This document shows, piece after piece, positions 56,797 through 64,000 of a stretch of 64,000 nucleotides of DNA. The translations under genes and the position numbers were made by a program. The DNA is from Geodermatophilus amargosae (GTDB lineage: Bacteria; Actinomycetota; Actinomycetes; Mycobacteriales; Geodermatophilaceae). Within the stretch, counting starts at the first letter, position 1. The number at the start of each line of letters is the position of its first letter. The stretch spans positions 124,001 to 188,000 of the forward strand of contig NZ_FPBA01000003.1 of the NCBI RefSeq assembly GCF_900116515.1, written 5' to 3'. Under the pieces are notes generated by a model, which was given only the letters and a program-made list of their open reading frames with translations, was not told where the DNA came from and did no database searches.

Positions 56797-58233
56797 CTAC
56801 TCCGACGCGCTGGCGGTGTCGCCCTGGGCCTGCTCGCTGCCGCGCGGGCCGATCCACACCGTCTTGGCGTTCATGAACTCGTACATGCCGAGGTCGGTGA
56901 GCTCCCGGCCGTAGCCGCTCTGCTTGACCCCGCCGAAGGGCAGCTCGGGGTAGCTGGTGACCATCCCGTTGACGAACGCCATGCCGGACTGCACGTCGCG
57001 GATGAAGGTCGACCGCTCCTGCTCGTCCTCGCTCCACAGGTTCGCGCCCAGGCCGTAGGGGTGGCTGTTGGCGATGTCGATGGCCTCCTCCAGGGTGTCG
57101 ACGGTCCACAGCGCGGCCACCGGGCCGAAGACCTCCTCGTCGTAGAGGTCCATCTCCGGCGTGATGCCCGTGAGCAGGGTCGGCGCGTAGTACCAGCCGG
57201 CGCGGTCGGGACGGGTCCCGCCGACGACGACGGTCGCGCCCTTGTCCACGGCGTCCTGCACGTACCGCTCGACGTCCTCCCGGCCGGACTCGGTGGCCAG
57301 CGGGCCGACCTGGGTGCCGTCCTCCATCGGGTCGCCGACGACGAGCGCGCCCATCTTCTCGGCGAACAGCCGGGTGAACTCCTCGGCGACGTCGGCGTGC
57401 ACGAAGAACCGCTTGGCGGCGATGCAGCTCTGCCCGTTGTTCTGGCAGCGGGCGGTGACCGCCACCTCCGCCGCGCGGTCGAGGTCGGCCGAGGGCATGA
57501 CGATGTACGGGTCGCTCCCCCCGAGCTCGAGGACCGTCTTCTTCAGCGCGTCCCCGGCGATCGAGGCCACCGACTGCCCGGCGGGCGCGCTGCCGGTGAG
57601 GGTGGCGGCGGCGACCCGGTCGTCGCGCAGCACCCGCTCGATGGTCGAGGAGCCGATGAGCAGGGTCTGGAAGACGTCGGCCGGGAAACCGGCCTTGCGG
57701 AACAGCTCCTCCATGTACAGCGCGGTCTGCGGCACGTTGCTCGCGTGCTTGAGCAGCCCGACGTTGCCGGCCATGAGCGCCGGGGCGGCGAACCGCATGG
57801 CCTGCCACAGCGGGAAGTTCCACGGCATGATCGCCAGGACGACGCCGATCGGCTGGTGGACGAGGAACGCCTGCTCCGCCCCGACCGCGCCGGCGTCGGC
57901 GAGCTTGGGCTCGAGCATCGCTGGGCCGTGCTCGGCGTAGTAGCGCAGTGCCGTGACGCACTTGCCGGCCTCCGCCTTCGCCGCGGCCAGCGTCTTGCCC
58001 ATCTCGGTGACCATGAGCTCGGCGACGGCGTCGGTGTCGGCCTCGAGCGCGTCGGCGGCCGCGCGCAGCCAGCCGACACGCTCCTGCGGGCTGGTCAGCC
58101 GGTAGCTGCGGAAGGCGTCGGCGGCCCGGCCGATCTTCTCCTCGAGGGCCTCGTCCGACAGCGGCTCGTAGGTCTTGAGCGTCTCGCCGGTGGCCGGGTT
58201 GATCGTGGCGATGCTGGACTTGGACGTGGCCAT
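56797..58233 (-). CDS. NAD(P)-dependent succinate-semialdehyde dehydrogenase-like ALDH
   Basis: 478 aa from ATG 58233. VLAIMPWNFPLWQAMRFAAPALMAGNVGLLKHASNVP (cofactor), TVLELGGSDPYIVM (general-base Glu) and NNGQSCIAAKRFFVH (catalytic Cys, near 275), then TLEEAIDIANSHPYGLGANLWS and the PELPFGGVKQSGYGREL end. This is the GabD/YneI group that oxidises succinate semialdehyde to succinate in GABA or 4-hydroxybutyrate use. No GABA aminotransferase is nearby. Confidence 0.88.
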   Translation of the reverse strand: MATSKSSIATINPATGETLKTYEPLSDEALEEKIGRAADAFRSYRLTSPQERVGWLRAAADALEADTDAVAELMVTEMGKTLAAAKAEAGKCVTALRYYAEHGPAMLEPKLADAGAVGAEQAFLVHQPIGVVLAIMPWNFPLWQAMRFAAPALMAGNVGLLKHASNVPQTALYMEELFRKAGFPADVFQTLLIGSSTIERVLRDDRVAAATLTGSAPAGQSVASIAGDALKKTVLELGGSDPYIVMPSADLDRAAEVAVTARCQNNGQSCIAAKRFFVHADVAEEFTRLFAEKMGALVVGDPMEDGTQVGPLATESGREDVERYVQDAVDKGATVVVGGTRPDRAGWYYAPTLLTGITPEMDLYDEEVFGPVAALWTVDTLEEAIDIANSHPYGLGANLWSEDEQERSTFIRDVQSGMAFVNGMVTSYPELPFGGVKQSGYGRELTDLGMYEFMNAKTVWIGPRGSEQAQGDTASASE

Positions 58234-58319
58234 GGGTTCCCTCCCGCCGTCCGGCGCGCTCGGTCTGCACGCCGCCTCCGGACGATGGCCCTACCCGGTC
58301 GGCCGCCCGTCACCCGCCG

Positions 58320-59726
58320 TCACCCGACCGGCAGCCCCGAGAGCCCGGCGGCCAGGCCGAGGACGGCGCACACGCCCAGCGTGCGCAGCACCGACCACCG
58401 GATCCGGAAGAGCAGCACCGCCGCCACGACGGCGATGACGAGCGGCACGGGCCGCAGCGTGGCCGGGTCGGGCAGCTCGAACGACAGCGGACCGCCGTCG
58501 ACGTCCACGGTCCCCGAGAACAGCGTGTGGACGGCGAAGTAGACGCCCAGGTTGGCGATCACACCGACGACGGCGGCGGTGATGCCCCGCAGCGCGGCCG
58601 ACAGCGACCGGTTGCCGCGCAGCCGCTCCATGTACGGGGCACCGAGCAGCACGAACAGGAAGCTGGGCACGAAGGTCACCCAGGTGACCAGCAGCGAGGC
58701 CAGCACCGCGGCGACCCACGGGTCGAGGGTGCCGTGGGCCCGGTACGCGCCCAGGAAGGCGACGAACTGGACGACCATGATCAGCGGCCCCGGCGTCGTC
58801 TCGGCCAGCGCGAGCCCGCGCACCATCTCCCGCGGCGTGAGCCAGCCGTAGACCTCGACGGCCTGCTGGGCGACGTAGGCGAGCACCGCGTAGGCGCCGC
58901 CGAAGGTGACCACCGCGGCGCCGGAGAAGAACACGCCCTGCTGGGTGAGGACGCTGCCGGTGCCGGTCAGCACGGCGACCGCCGCGACCGGCAGCCCCCA
59001 GACGAGCAGGCCGAGGAGCAGGACCTTCACGGTGCGCCGGGCACTGGGGGCCTCGTGGTGCAGGACGTCGTCGGAGATGACCGGCGGCGGGCCGGCGTCG
59101 GGTCCCTCGGCGGCCCCCGTGCGTGGCAGGGCGGAAGGCCGCCACCGGCCCAGCGCCCAGCCCGCGAGTCCCGCCAGCGCGACCACCACGGGGAACGGCA
59201 CCGCGAACAGCGCCAGCGCGAGGAAGGCGGCCACCGCGAGGACGACGAGGGCACGGCTGTCGAGCGCCTTCTTCGCCACGCGGACGACCGCCTGGACGAC
59301 GATGGCCAGCACCGCGGCGGCGAGCCCGGTGAACAGGGCGGTGACCGCGGTCGTGGTGCCGAAGGCGACGTAGACCGCCGAGAGCGCCAGCAGCGCCACC
59401 ACGCCCGGGAGGACGAACAGGCCGCCGGCGACCAGGCCGCCGCGGGTGCCGTGCAGCAGCCAGCCGACGTAGGTGGCCAGTTGCTGGGCCTCCGGGCCGG
59501 GCAGCAGCGTGCAGTAGTTGAGCGCGTGCAGGAAGCGCCGCTGGCCGATCCAGCGCCGCTGGTCGACGAGCTCCCGCTGCATCACCGCGATCTGGCCCGC
59601 GGGGCCGCCGAAGGTCTGCAGCGAGACGAGGAACCAGGCGCGGACGGCCTCGCGGAAGGGCGGGACGGGTGCGGACGGCCGGGACCGGGCTGGCAGGGCG
59701 TCGCTGTTCGGCGGATCCGTGGGCAT
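58320..59726 (-). CDS. chrA: Chromate transporter, two-domain
   Basis: 468 aa from ATG 59726 with CAGAGGA upstream. Two CHR halves: FLVSLQTFGGPAGQIAVMQRELVDQRRWIGQRRFLHALNYCTLLPGPEAQQLATYVG and VFFSGAAVVTFGGAYAVLAYVAQQAVEVYGWLTPREMVRGLALAETTPGPLIMVVQF, each with the FGGP/FGG and PGP motifs, and about ten to twelve membrane segments. It exports chromate by a proton-driven route. No chrB regulator is visible. Confidence 0.92.
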   Translation of the reverse strand: MPTDPPNSDALPARSRPSAPVPPFREAVRAWFLVSLQTFGGPAGQIAVMQRELVDQRRWIGQRRFLHALNYCTLLPGPEAQQLATYVGWLLHGTRGGLVAGGLFVLPGVVALLALSAVYVAFGTTTAVTALFTGLAAAVLAIVVQAVVRVAKKALDSRALVVLAVAAFLALALFAVPFPVVVALAGLAGWALGRWRPSALPRTGAAEGPDAGPPPVISDDVLHHEAPSARRTVKVLLLGLLVWGLPVAAVAVLTGTGSVLTQQGVFFSGAAVVTFGGAYAVLAYVAQQAVEVYGWLTPREMVRGLALAETTPGPLIMVVQFVAFLGAYRAHGTLDPWVAAVLASLLVTWVTFVPSFLFVLLGAPYMERLRGNRSLSAALRGITAAVVGVIANLGVYFAVHTLFSGTVDVDGGPLSFELPDPATLRPVPLVIAVVAAVLLFRIRWSVLRTLGVCAVLGLAAGLSGLPVG

Positions 59727-59819
59727 GGCGTCCTCTGCAGGAGGGGTCCGTCGGGGACAGCCTGACAGGGCCCGGTCGCACAAGAGCCGGTGCACCGGCT
59801 GAGCCCGCTCCTACCGCCC

Positions 59820-60992
59820 TCACGCGGCGGGTACGAGTGCCGCCGGTGTGGTGATCTCGGTGCCGTCGGGCCGGTAGGTGCGCCATCGGCTGTCTGGTTG
59901 TCGCTCGACCCGGAACCCGTGGTGCACCTTCGTGTGGTGCCGTTCACACAGGAGGGCTGAGTTCTCCAGGCTGGTGTCGCCGCCGTCGATCCAGTGCACC
60001 AGGTGGTGGACGTCGCACCAGTGCGTGGGTGCGTCGCAGCCGGTGAACACGCAGCCGCCGTCGCGGAGTTCGGCCGCGCGGCGGAGGTGTCGGCTGGCCA
60101 GCCGCTGCTCGCGGCCGAGGTCGAGCGGGGCACCGCCGGGGCCGAACACCACGCGGGAGACGGCGCCGTCGCAGGCCAGCCAGCGGGCGCGGGCGGCGGA
60201 GATGACCGCACCGAAGCCCATCCGCCCGGCACCCGGGCCGGTGCCGGGGTCGGCCAGGTCCTGCAGCTCCACCACGACCGCGACCTGCGGCCTGTGCCCG
60301 CGCAGCGTCGGCAGGTTCCCATCAGCGAGTGCGTTGTCGGCCAGCTGGACGAGGGCGTCGCCGAGGCGCTGGGCGCGGGTGCGCTCGTCACCGGCGGGCC
60401 GGTCGGCCTGGACGAGCGACTCCAGCGCTGCCTGCAGCTTCTCGCCGCCCACGGGGTCGAGCTGACCGCGGATGCTCAACGCGCCGTCGGCATGCTTGGC
60501 CAGCGCGAGCGAGCGGCCCTCGGTGGGGTCCGGTTCGGGGCCGTCGGGGTCCAGGTCGTCGAGGTAGCGCTGCACGACCTGCACCAGGTCGGCGTGCGGC
60601 CGCTCGACCGCGACCCCGGTGAACACCGCATCGATCACCGCGAGGTCCACGCCGGCCACCGCTGCAGCGGCCAGCCGCTCGGGGGTCACCGCCCGGGCGG
60701 CGAGGGCGACCTGCTCGGCCGACACCAGCCCGGCGTCGTGCGCCTCGGCCAGGGCCGGCAGGTGCTCCAGCGCCCGCTCGTTCCGGACCAGCCGGGAGGC
60801 CTCGGCGGCCGAGAGCCGGCAGTGCCCGCGCAGCCACGACGCCATGCTCCTCAGCCCGTCGCGCTCCGGGGCCTGCGCCAGCTCCGCGGCCCGCACATGA
60901 CGAGCCAGGGCGGCGTCGATCCGGTTGCGCTCGGCGACCAGCACGGCGACGCCGTCGAGGACGTCACCACCCACCAGATCACCCGAACACAT
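59820..60992 (-). CDS. DUF222 / HNH endonuclease-signature protein (13E12-type)
   Basis: 390 aa from ATG 60992 (GTG 60974 is an alternative start). DUF222 occupies about residues 20-250; the HNH motif is GGCVFTGCDAPTHWCDVHHLVHWIDGGDTSLENSALLCERHHTKVHHGFRVER near 312-364, with CxxC and the His-His/Asn/His set intact. Proteins of this type are multi-copy in actinobacteria; the REP13E12 members of M. tuberculosis are DNA-damage regulated. A LexA-like box overlaps the start codon here. Confidence 0.88.
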   Translation of the reverse strand: MCSGDLVGGDVLDGVAVLVAERNRIDAALARHVRAAELAQAPERDGLRSMASWLRGHCRLSAAEASRLVRNERALEHLPALAEAHDAGLVSAEQVALAARAVTPERLAAAAVAGVDLAVIDAVFTGVAVERPHADLVQVVQRYLDDLDPDGPEPDPTEGRSLALAKHADGALSIRGQLDPVGGEKLQAALESLVQADRPAGDERTRAQRLGDALVQLADNALADGNLPTLRGHRPQVAVVVELQDLADPGTGPGAGRMGFGAVISAARARWLACDGAVSRVVFGPGGAPLDLGREQRLASRHLRRAAELRDGGCVFTGCDAPTHWCDVHHLVHWIDGGDTSLENSALLCERHHTKVHHGFRVERQPDSRWRTYRPDGTEITTPAALVPAA

Positions 60993-60998
60993 GTACGA
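60983..60998. promoter_or_regulatory. LexA (SOS) box-like site at the DUF222-HNH start
   Basis: CCGAACACATGTACGA matches the actinobacterial SOS consensus TCGAAC-N4-GTTCGA at 10 of 12 defined positions (first base and one base of the right arm differ). It overlaps the ATG at 60992, so the true start may be GTG 60974 or transcription may begin inside it. Confidence 0.6.
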
Positions 60999-61121
60999 AG
61001 TCTACCGCCGCAAGCGAGCTCCCGCGACCCGTATCCGCAGGTCAGGAGCTCGTCCACAGATCCGAGGCACCCCTTGACGACCCCTCCGATGAGTCCGACG
61101 CCCCGCCCGGGTCAGACCCGC

Positions 61122-61715
61122 ATGACCCTCGTGATCGGCGACATCACCGTCTCCCTCGACGGCTTCGTGACCGGCCCGGGCGCCGATCCGGAACACGGCC
61201 TCGGCAACGACGGCGACGCCATCCACGCCTGGGCGCTCGACAGCGACGACCCCGTCGACCGCGGCGTCCTCGAGCGGCACGCCGCGGCCTCCGGCGCCGT
61301 GGTCATGGGCCGGCGCACCTTCGACACCGTCGACCGGGGGTGGAGCGACGGCATGGGCTACGGCGCGGCGCAGGACGCCCGCCCGCCGTTCTTCGTCGTC
61401 ACCAGCAGCCCGCCCGAGCGCCACCGCCTGGCGGCCACCCACGACTCCACCTTCGTGACCGACGGCCCGGCCGCCGCCGTCGAGCGCGCGAGGGCAGCGG
61501 CCGGGGACCGCGACGTCTTCGTCATGGGCGGCGGCGCGCTGGTCGGCTCGTGCCTGCGGGACGGGCTGCTCGACGAGCTGCGCCTGCACGTCGCCGCCGA
61601 GGTGCTGGGCGGCGGCACGCCGCTGCTCGCCGGCGTCGGACGGCACCGGCTGACCCAGGTGGCGGTGGAGGTCTCACCGGTGTGCACCCACCTGACCTAC
61701 CGGGTCCTGCGGTAG
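61122..61715 (+). CDS. Dihydrofolate reductase-fold (RibD C-terminal-like) protein
   Basis: 197 aa from ATG 61122 (ATG 61089 would add 11 residues; neither has a strong ribosome site). VIGDITVSLDGFVTGPGADPEHGLGNDGDAIHAWAL, VVMGRRTFDTVDRGWSDGMGYG, VFVMGGGALVGSCLRDGLLDELRLHVAAEVLGGGTPLLAGVG. The third RibD/DHFR-fold gene of the window. Likely an NADPH-dependent reductase; substrate unknown. Ends 1 bp before the convergent sulfotransferase. Confidence 0.82.
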   Translation: MTLVIGDITVSLDGFVTGPGADPEHGLGNDGDAIHAWALDSDDPVDRGVLERHAAASGAVVMGRRTFDTVDRGWSDGMGYGAAQDARPPFFVVTSSPPERHRLAATHDSTFVTDGPAAAVERARAAAGDRDVFVMGGGALVGSCLRDGLLDELRLHVAAEVLGGGTPLLAGVGRHRLTQVAVEVSPVCTHLTYRVLR

Positions 61716-61716
61716 G

Positions 61717-62694
61717 TCAGGCCCGGGCGGGACGGCGGGAGCGGAAGTCGCCGCGGCCGGTGTCGCGGCGCCAGTCGTCGAAGGACTCGCCGGTGAGCTC
61801 CTCCAGCAGCGCGATGTCGGGCAGCAGCGGCGCGAGCACCGCACGCCGCACCTCGACCGGCATCTCCGGCCGGGGCGCCTTCCCCGCGTGCAGCGCCGCG
61901 ACCAGCGGCCGCGACACCTGCCGCCACACCTGCGGCGGCACGTGCGCCCCCAGGGCCGCACCGGCGCGGGCGGCCCGGGCCAGCGCCCGGTAGCGCGCGG
62001 TGTCGGCCACGTACGGCTTCACGTTCTCCGGCGCGACGGTGTGCGCGACCCCGGACTCGACGCCGAGGAAGTCGCTGACCCGGTCGAGCGTCTCGCGCGG
62101 CGTGTCGACCAGCTGCCGGTAGCGCAGCAGCAGGACCTGCGACCGCGGCAGCACCGTGTACAGGTCGCGCAACTGCTCGCCGTACCGCCCGAGGCCGCGG
62201 TAGTGCCAGAACGGCGCCCATCCGGCGGCGACCCGCGACTCCTCGAGCTCGACGGCGGTCGCGAAGTCGGCCTCGGGCTCCAGGCCGTCGGCGCGCAGGT
62301 GCACCCAGTTCGACCACGCCCGGTCCACCGGGTCCCGCACGATCGCGACGACGCGGATGCCGGGCACGTCGGCTGCCAGCCGGCGCTGCGCGGCGCGGTC
62401 GTGGAGGTAGAAGGGCGTGCTCTCCCCGCGGACGGTGCCGGCCGGCGCGCCGTCGAAGAGCCGCAGGTAGTCCTCGCGCCGCCAGATCCACTCCTGCGCG
62501 CTGTGCGCGTCACCGGGGCCGCGCTGGCCGCTGCGCGGCGGCGGCCGGCCGTCGGTGAGGTAGTGCTTCGGCTCCTTGACCGGCGACAGGTACAGCCCCG
62601 GGTGCGTGGCGAGCGCGGCGTGCAGCGCCGTCGTCCCGGCCTTCGGCGCACCGGCGACGACGAACTGCGGCAGCCGGTCGGCGTCGGTGCTCAT
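61717..62694 (-). CDS. Sulfotransferase-family protein
   Basis: 325 aa from ATG 62694. 5'-phosphosulfate loop GAPKAGTTAL (15-24), and the 3'-phosphate motif VRDPVDRAWSNW near 119-130, followed by HYRGLGRYGEQLRDLY and LLRYRQLVDTPRETLDRVSDFLG. These are PAPS-dependent enzymes that sulfate carbohydrates, lipids or peptides; the acceptor is unknown. The neighbouring propeller gene could supply a sugar context (weak inference). Confidence 0.87.
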   Translation of the reverse strand: MSTDADRLPQFVVAGAPKAGTTALHAALATHPGLYLSPVKEPKHYLTDGRPPPRSGQRGPGDAHSAQEWIWRREDYLRLFDGAPAGTVRGESTPFYLHDRAAQRRLAADVPGIRVVAIVRDPVDRAWSNWVHLRADGLEPEADFATAVELEESRVAAGWAPFWHYRGLGRYGEQLRDLYTVLPRSQVLLLRYRQLVDTPRETLDRVSDFLGVESGVAHTVAPENVKPYVADTARYRALARAARAGAALGAHVPPQVWRQVSRPLVAALHAGKAPRPEMPVEVRRAVLAPLLPDIALLEELTGESFDDWRRDTGRGDFRSRRPARA

Positions 62695-62771
62695 CGGTCG
62701 CCTGCCTGCCCCGGACGTGCCGCCGTGTACACACGGGGAGGCCTGTCCCCTCCCCCGAACGGAGCCGCCGC

Positions 62772-63683
62772 GTGACCGCGTCCGCGCCCCGCCCCCCGGC
62801 GCCCGACCGTTTCTGGTCCGACGCGGCGGTCGTCGTCGAGCCGGAGGACCCGCGCCCGGGCTCGTGGGCCGGCGGCCCGTCGGCGCAGCTCGTCGACGAC
62901 ACCTGGTGGCTGGCCTACCGGCTGCGGCGCCCGGTCGGCGAGGGCCGCGGCTTCGGCAACGTGGTGGCCCGCTCCGGCGACGGCGTGCAGTTCGAGCCGG
63001 TGGTCGCGGTCGGCAAGGACCGTTTCGGTGCTGAGTCGCTGGAGCGCCCGGCCCTCGTGCACACGCCGGAGGGCCGATGGCGGCTGTACGTCAGCTGCGC
63101 GACGCCGGGGACCAAGCACTGGCGCGTCGACCTGCTCGAGGCCGCCACCGTCGAGGAGCTCGCCACCGCCGAGCCGCGGACCGTCCTGCCCGGCAGCGCC
63201 ACGACCGCGCCCAAGGACCCGGTGGTCCGCTGGGACGGCGGCCAGTGGCACCTGTGGGCCTCGGTGCACCCGCTCGACGACCCCGGTGCCACCGACCGCA
63301 TGACCACCGAGCACGCCACCAGCCCCGACGGCGTCACCTGGACCTGGCGCGGCACCGCGCTGGCCGGCACCGAGGGCGGCTGGGACGCCCGGGGCGTGCG
63401 GTTCAGCGCGGTGGTCCTCGACGGCCCGCGCACCTGGGCGCTCTACGACGGCCGGGCCACCGCGGAGGAGAACTGGGAGGAGCGCACCGGGCTCGCCGCG
63501 ACCGACGGCGAGGGCCGCTTCCGCGCCGCGGCGGACGGCCCGTACCTGCAGAGCCCGCACGCGCCGCACGGGCTGCGCTACGCCGACGTGGTGGCGCTGC
63601 CCGGCGGCGGGGCGCGCTGGTTCTACGAGGCGACCCGCGCCGACGGTGCGCACGAGCTGCGCACCGTGGTCCTCCCCGGCTGA
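62772..63683 (+). CDS. Five-bladed beta-propeller protein, GH43/GH32-like
   Basis: 303 aa from GTG 62772. Repeated blades: DDTWWLAYRLRRPVGEGRGFGNVVARSGDGVQFEPV, LERPALVHTPEGRWRLYVSCATPGTKHWRVDLL, PKDPVVRWDGGQWHLWASVHPLDD, TTEHATSPDGVTWTWRGTAL and the last WYDGRATAEENWEERTG-type blade. The ERPAL and KDP segments resemble glycoside hydrolase propellers of clans F/J, but a full set of catalytic Asp/Glu is not assured. No signal peptide. Confidence 0.72.
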   Translation: MTASAPRPPAPDRFWSDAAVVVEPEDPRPGSWAGGPSAQLVDDTWWLAYRLRRPVGEGRGFGNVVARSGDGVQFEPVVAVGKDRFGAESLERPALVHTPEGRWRLYVSCATPGTKHWRVDLLEAATVEELATAEPRTVLPGSATTAPKDPVVRWDGGQWHLWASVHPLDDPGATDRMTTEHATSPDGVTWTWRGTALAGTEGGWDARGVRFSAVVLDGPRTWALYDGRATAEENWEERTGLAATDGEGRFRAAADGPYLQSPHAPHGLRYADVVALPGGGARWFYEATRADGAHELRTVVLPG

Positions 63684-63741
63684 GGCGGCCCGCCGGTCGG
63701 TGAGTGACGACACGCCCGCAATCTCTACCAGATCGATGCAC

Positions 63742-63771
63742 TTGACAGACATTTCCGGCGTGGGGTCACAT
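63742..63771 (+). promoter_or_regulatory. Putative promoter of the Cys leader peptide
   Basis: TTGACA at 63742-63747 is followed, at 18-bp spacing, by TCACAT (63766-63771), a weak -10. Transcription from this promoter would begin about 7 bp downstream, at the GTG of the leader peptide, implying a leaderless transcript. Confidence 0.5.
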
Positions 63772-63777
63772 GGGTCC

Positions 63778-63858
63778 GTGGCACCCGCCCTGACGCTCAC
63801 CCGCCGGTCCGCCGTGGACCTGCTGCGGGTGGCCAGCGCGCTGTGTCCGGCCGCCTGA
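63778..63858 (+). CDS. Cys-containing leader peptide (26 aa)
   Basis: GTG 63778 opens a 26-codon frame, MAPALTLTRRSAVDLLRVASALC followed by PAA. The RR..VDLLRVASALC pattern resembles short actinobacterial leader peptides that precede sulfur-assimilation or sulfur-transport genes. The Cys codon near the stop, and a leaderless start about 7 bp from the -10, match cysteine-attenuation peptides described in mycobacteria. An in-frame ATG at 63736 would lengthen it to 40 aa but would lie in the promoter. Probably senses Cys-tRNA charging to control the following gene. Confidence 0.65.
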   Translation: MAPALTLTRRSAVDLLRVASALCPAA

Positions 63859-63934
63859 GCGCCCGACACCCTCGCCACTCCGCGCCCGCCCCAGGACGGG
63901 GCCCGTGCGCGCCTGCACCCCGGAGAGCCTCCCC

Positions 63935-64000
63935 GTGACCGCCCTGCTGCCCCCCGCCCCGATCACCGCCCGCACGACCTCGACCACCGCCCGCACCACC
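63935..64000 (+). CDS. Start of a gene truncated by the window edge
   Basis: GTG 63935 with GGAGAG 8 bp upstream opens MTALLPPAPITARTTSTTARTT…, running to the end of the window without a stop. Too short to identify. Its place behind a Cys leader peptide suggests a sulfur-assimilation or transport gene (inference). Confidence 0.5.
   Translation, partial: MTALLPPAPITARTTSTTARTT

Noticed and set aside
1-64000. tRNA, rRNA, IS element or prophage
   Set aside because: No tRNA-like clover pattern, rRNA stretch, transposase, integrase or terminal inverted repeats found by reading both strands.

Overview
The window looks like a chromosomal segment of a very GC-rich actinobacterium. Start codons are often GTG, genes are densely packed, and many neighbours overlap by 4 bp (GTGA or ATGA). 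Gene content fits the Geodermatophilaceae (Blastococcus, Geodermatophilus, Modestobacter): IcmF, NDMA-type alcohol dehydrogenase, MftD, ANTAR and MEDS regulators, F420/PPOX enzymes and a DUF222-HNH protein. This placement is inference from gene content only. I see no rRNA, tRNA, CRISPR array, insertion sequence or prophage.

Layout. 1-9.2 kb: small redox and detoxification genes (LLM oxidoreductase tail coupled to a MalY-type aminotransferase, DUF3237, CoA-disulfide-reductase-like enzyme, flavodoxin-like protein, two VOC proteins, a terpenoid-cyclase-fold protein, a broken SDR, an SRPBCC protein, a GNAT). 9.2-14.4 kb: NDMA-type alcohol dehydrogenase, a soluble BtuF-like protein and the fused B12 mutase IcmF behind an 18-bp palindrome. 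14.4-17.7 kb: PAS-GAF-PP2C phosphatase, Spo0M and a Nudix enzyme that appears to start at CTG. 17.7-24.3 kb: methyltransferase/membrane operon, hydrolase, Ltp-type lipoprotein, mycothiol-dependent-isomerase-fold protein with a divergent AraC regulator, PPOX enzyme and a frameshifted GAF-ANTAR. 24.4-34.6 kb: two DHA2 exporters, RidA/TetR and MFS/LacI pairs with clear operators, two convergent RibD/DHFR-fold genes around a 16-bp tandem repeat, YceI, TesB and thiolase. 34.6-37.8 kb: crotonase, CaiB/BaiF transferase, dienelactone hydrolase, HxlR regulator.

37.9-43.1 kb: two small ORFs, the mycofactocin enzyme MftD without the rest of its cluster, and a large frameshifted SARP/AfsR-type regulator. 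43.1-51.4 kb: hemerythrin, LLM oxidoreductase, Na+/H+ antiporter, SMP-30, PPOX, an SDR without its YxxxK motif, methyltransferase, monoacylglycerol lipase, MscL with a zinc ribbon, GNAT. 51.4-56.2 kb is a signalling block: diguanylate cyclase, then a translationally coupled GAF-ANTAR / MEDS-STAS / MEDS-ATPase cassette. 56.2-64 kb: aldehyde dehydrogenase, chromate transporter, DUF222-HNH gene with a LexA-like box, RibD-fold protein, sulfotransferase, a beta-propeller protein and, at the edge, a short Cys-containing leader peptide ahead of a truncated gene.

At least five genes carry frameshifts or internal deletions (about 2.2, 6.8, 20.4, 24.2 and 39.9 kb), and two more are shortened or remnant (48.3 and 50.3 kb). 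The single-base cases could be sequencing errors, so read checks come first. The most interesting leads are the orphan MftD with its NDMA-dehydrogenase partner, the ANTAR/MEDS partner-switching cassette, the IcmF operator, MscL with a zinc ribbon, the LexA-like box on the DUF222 gene and the Cys leader peptide.
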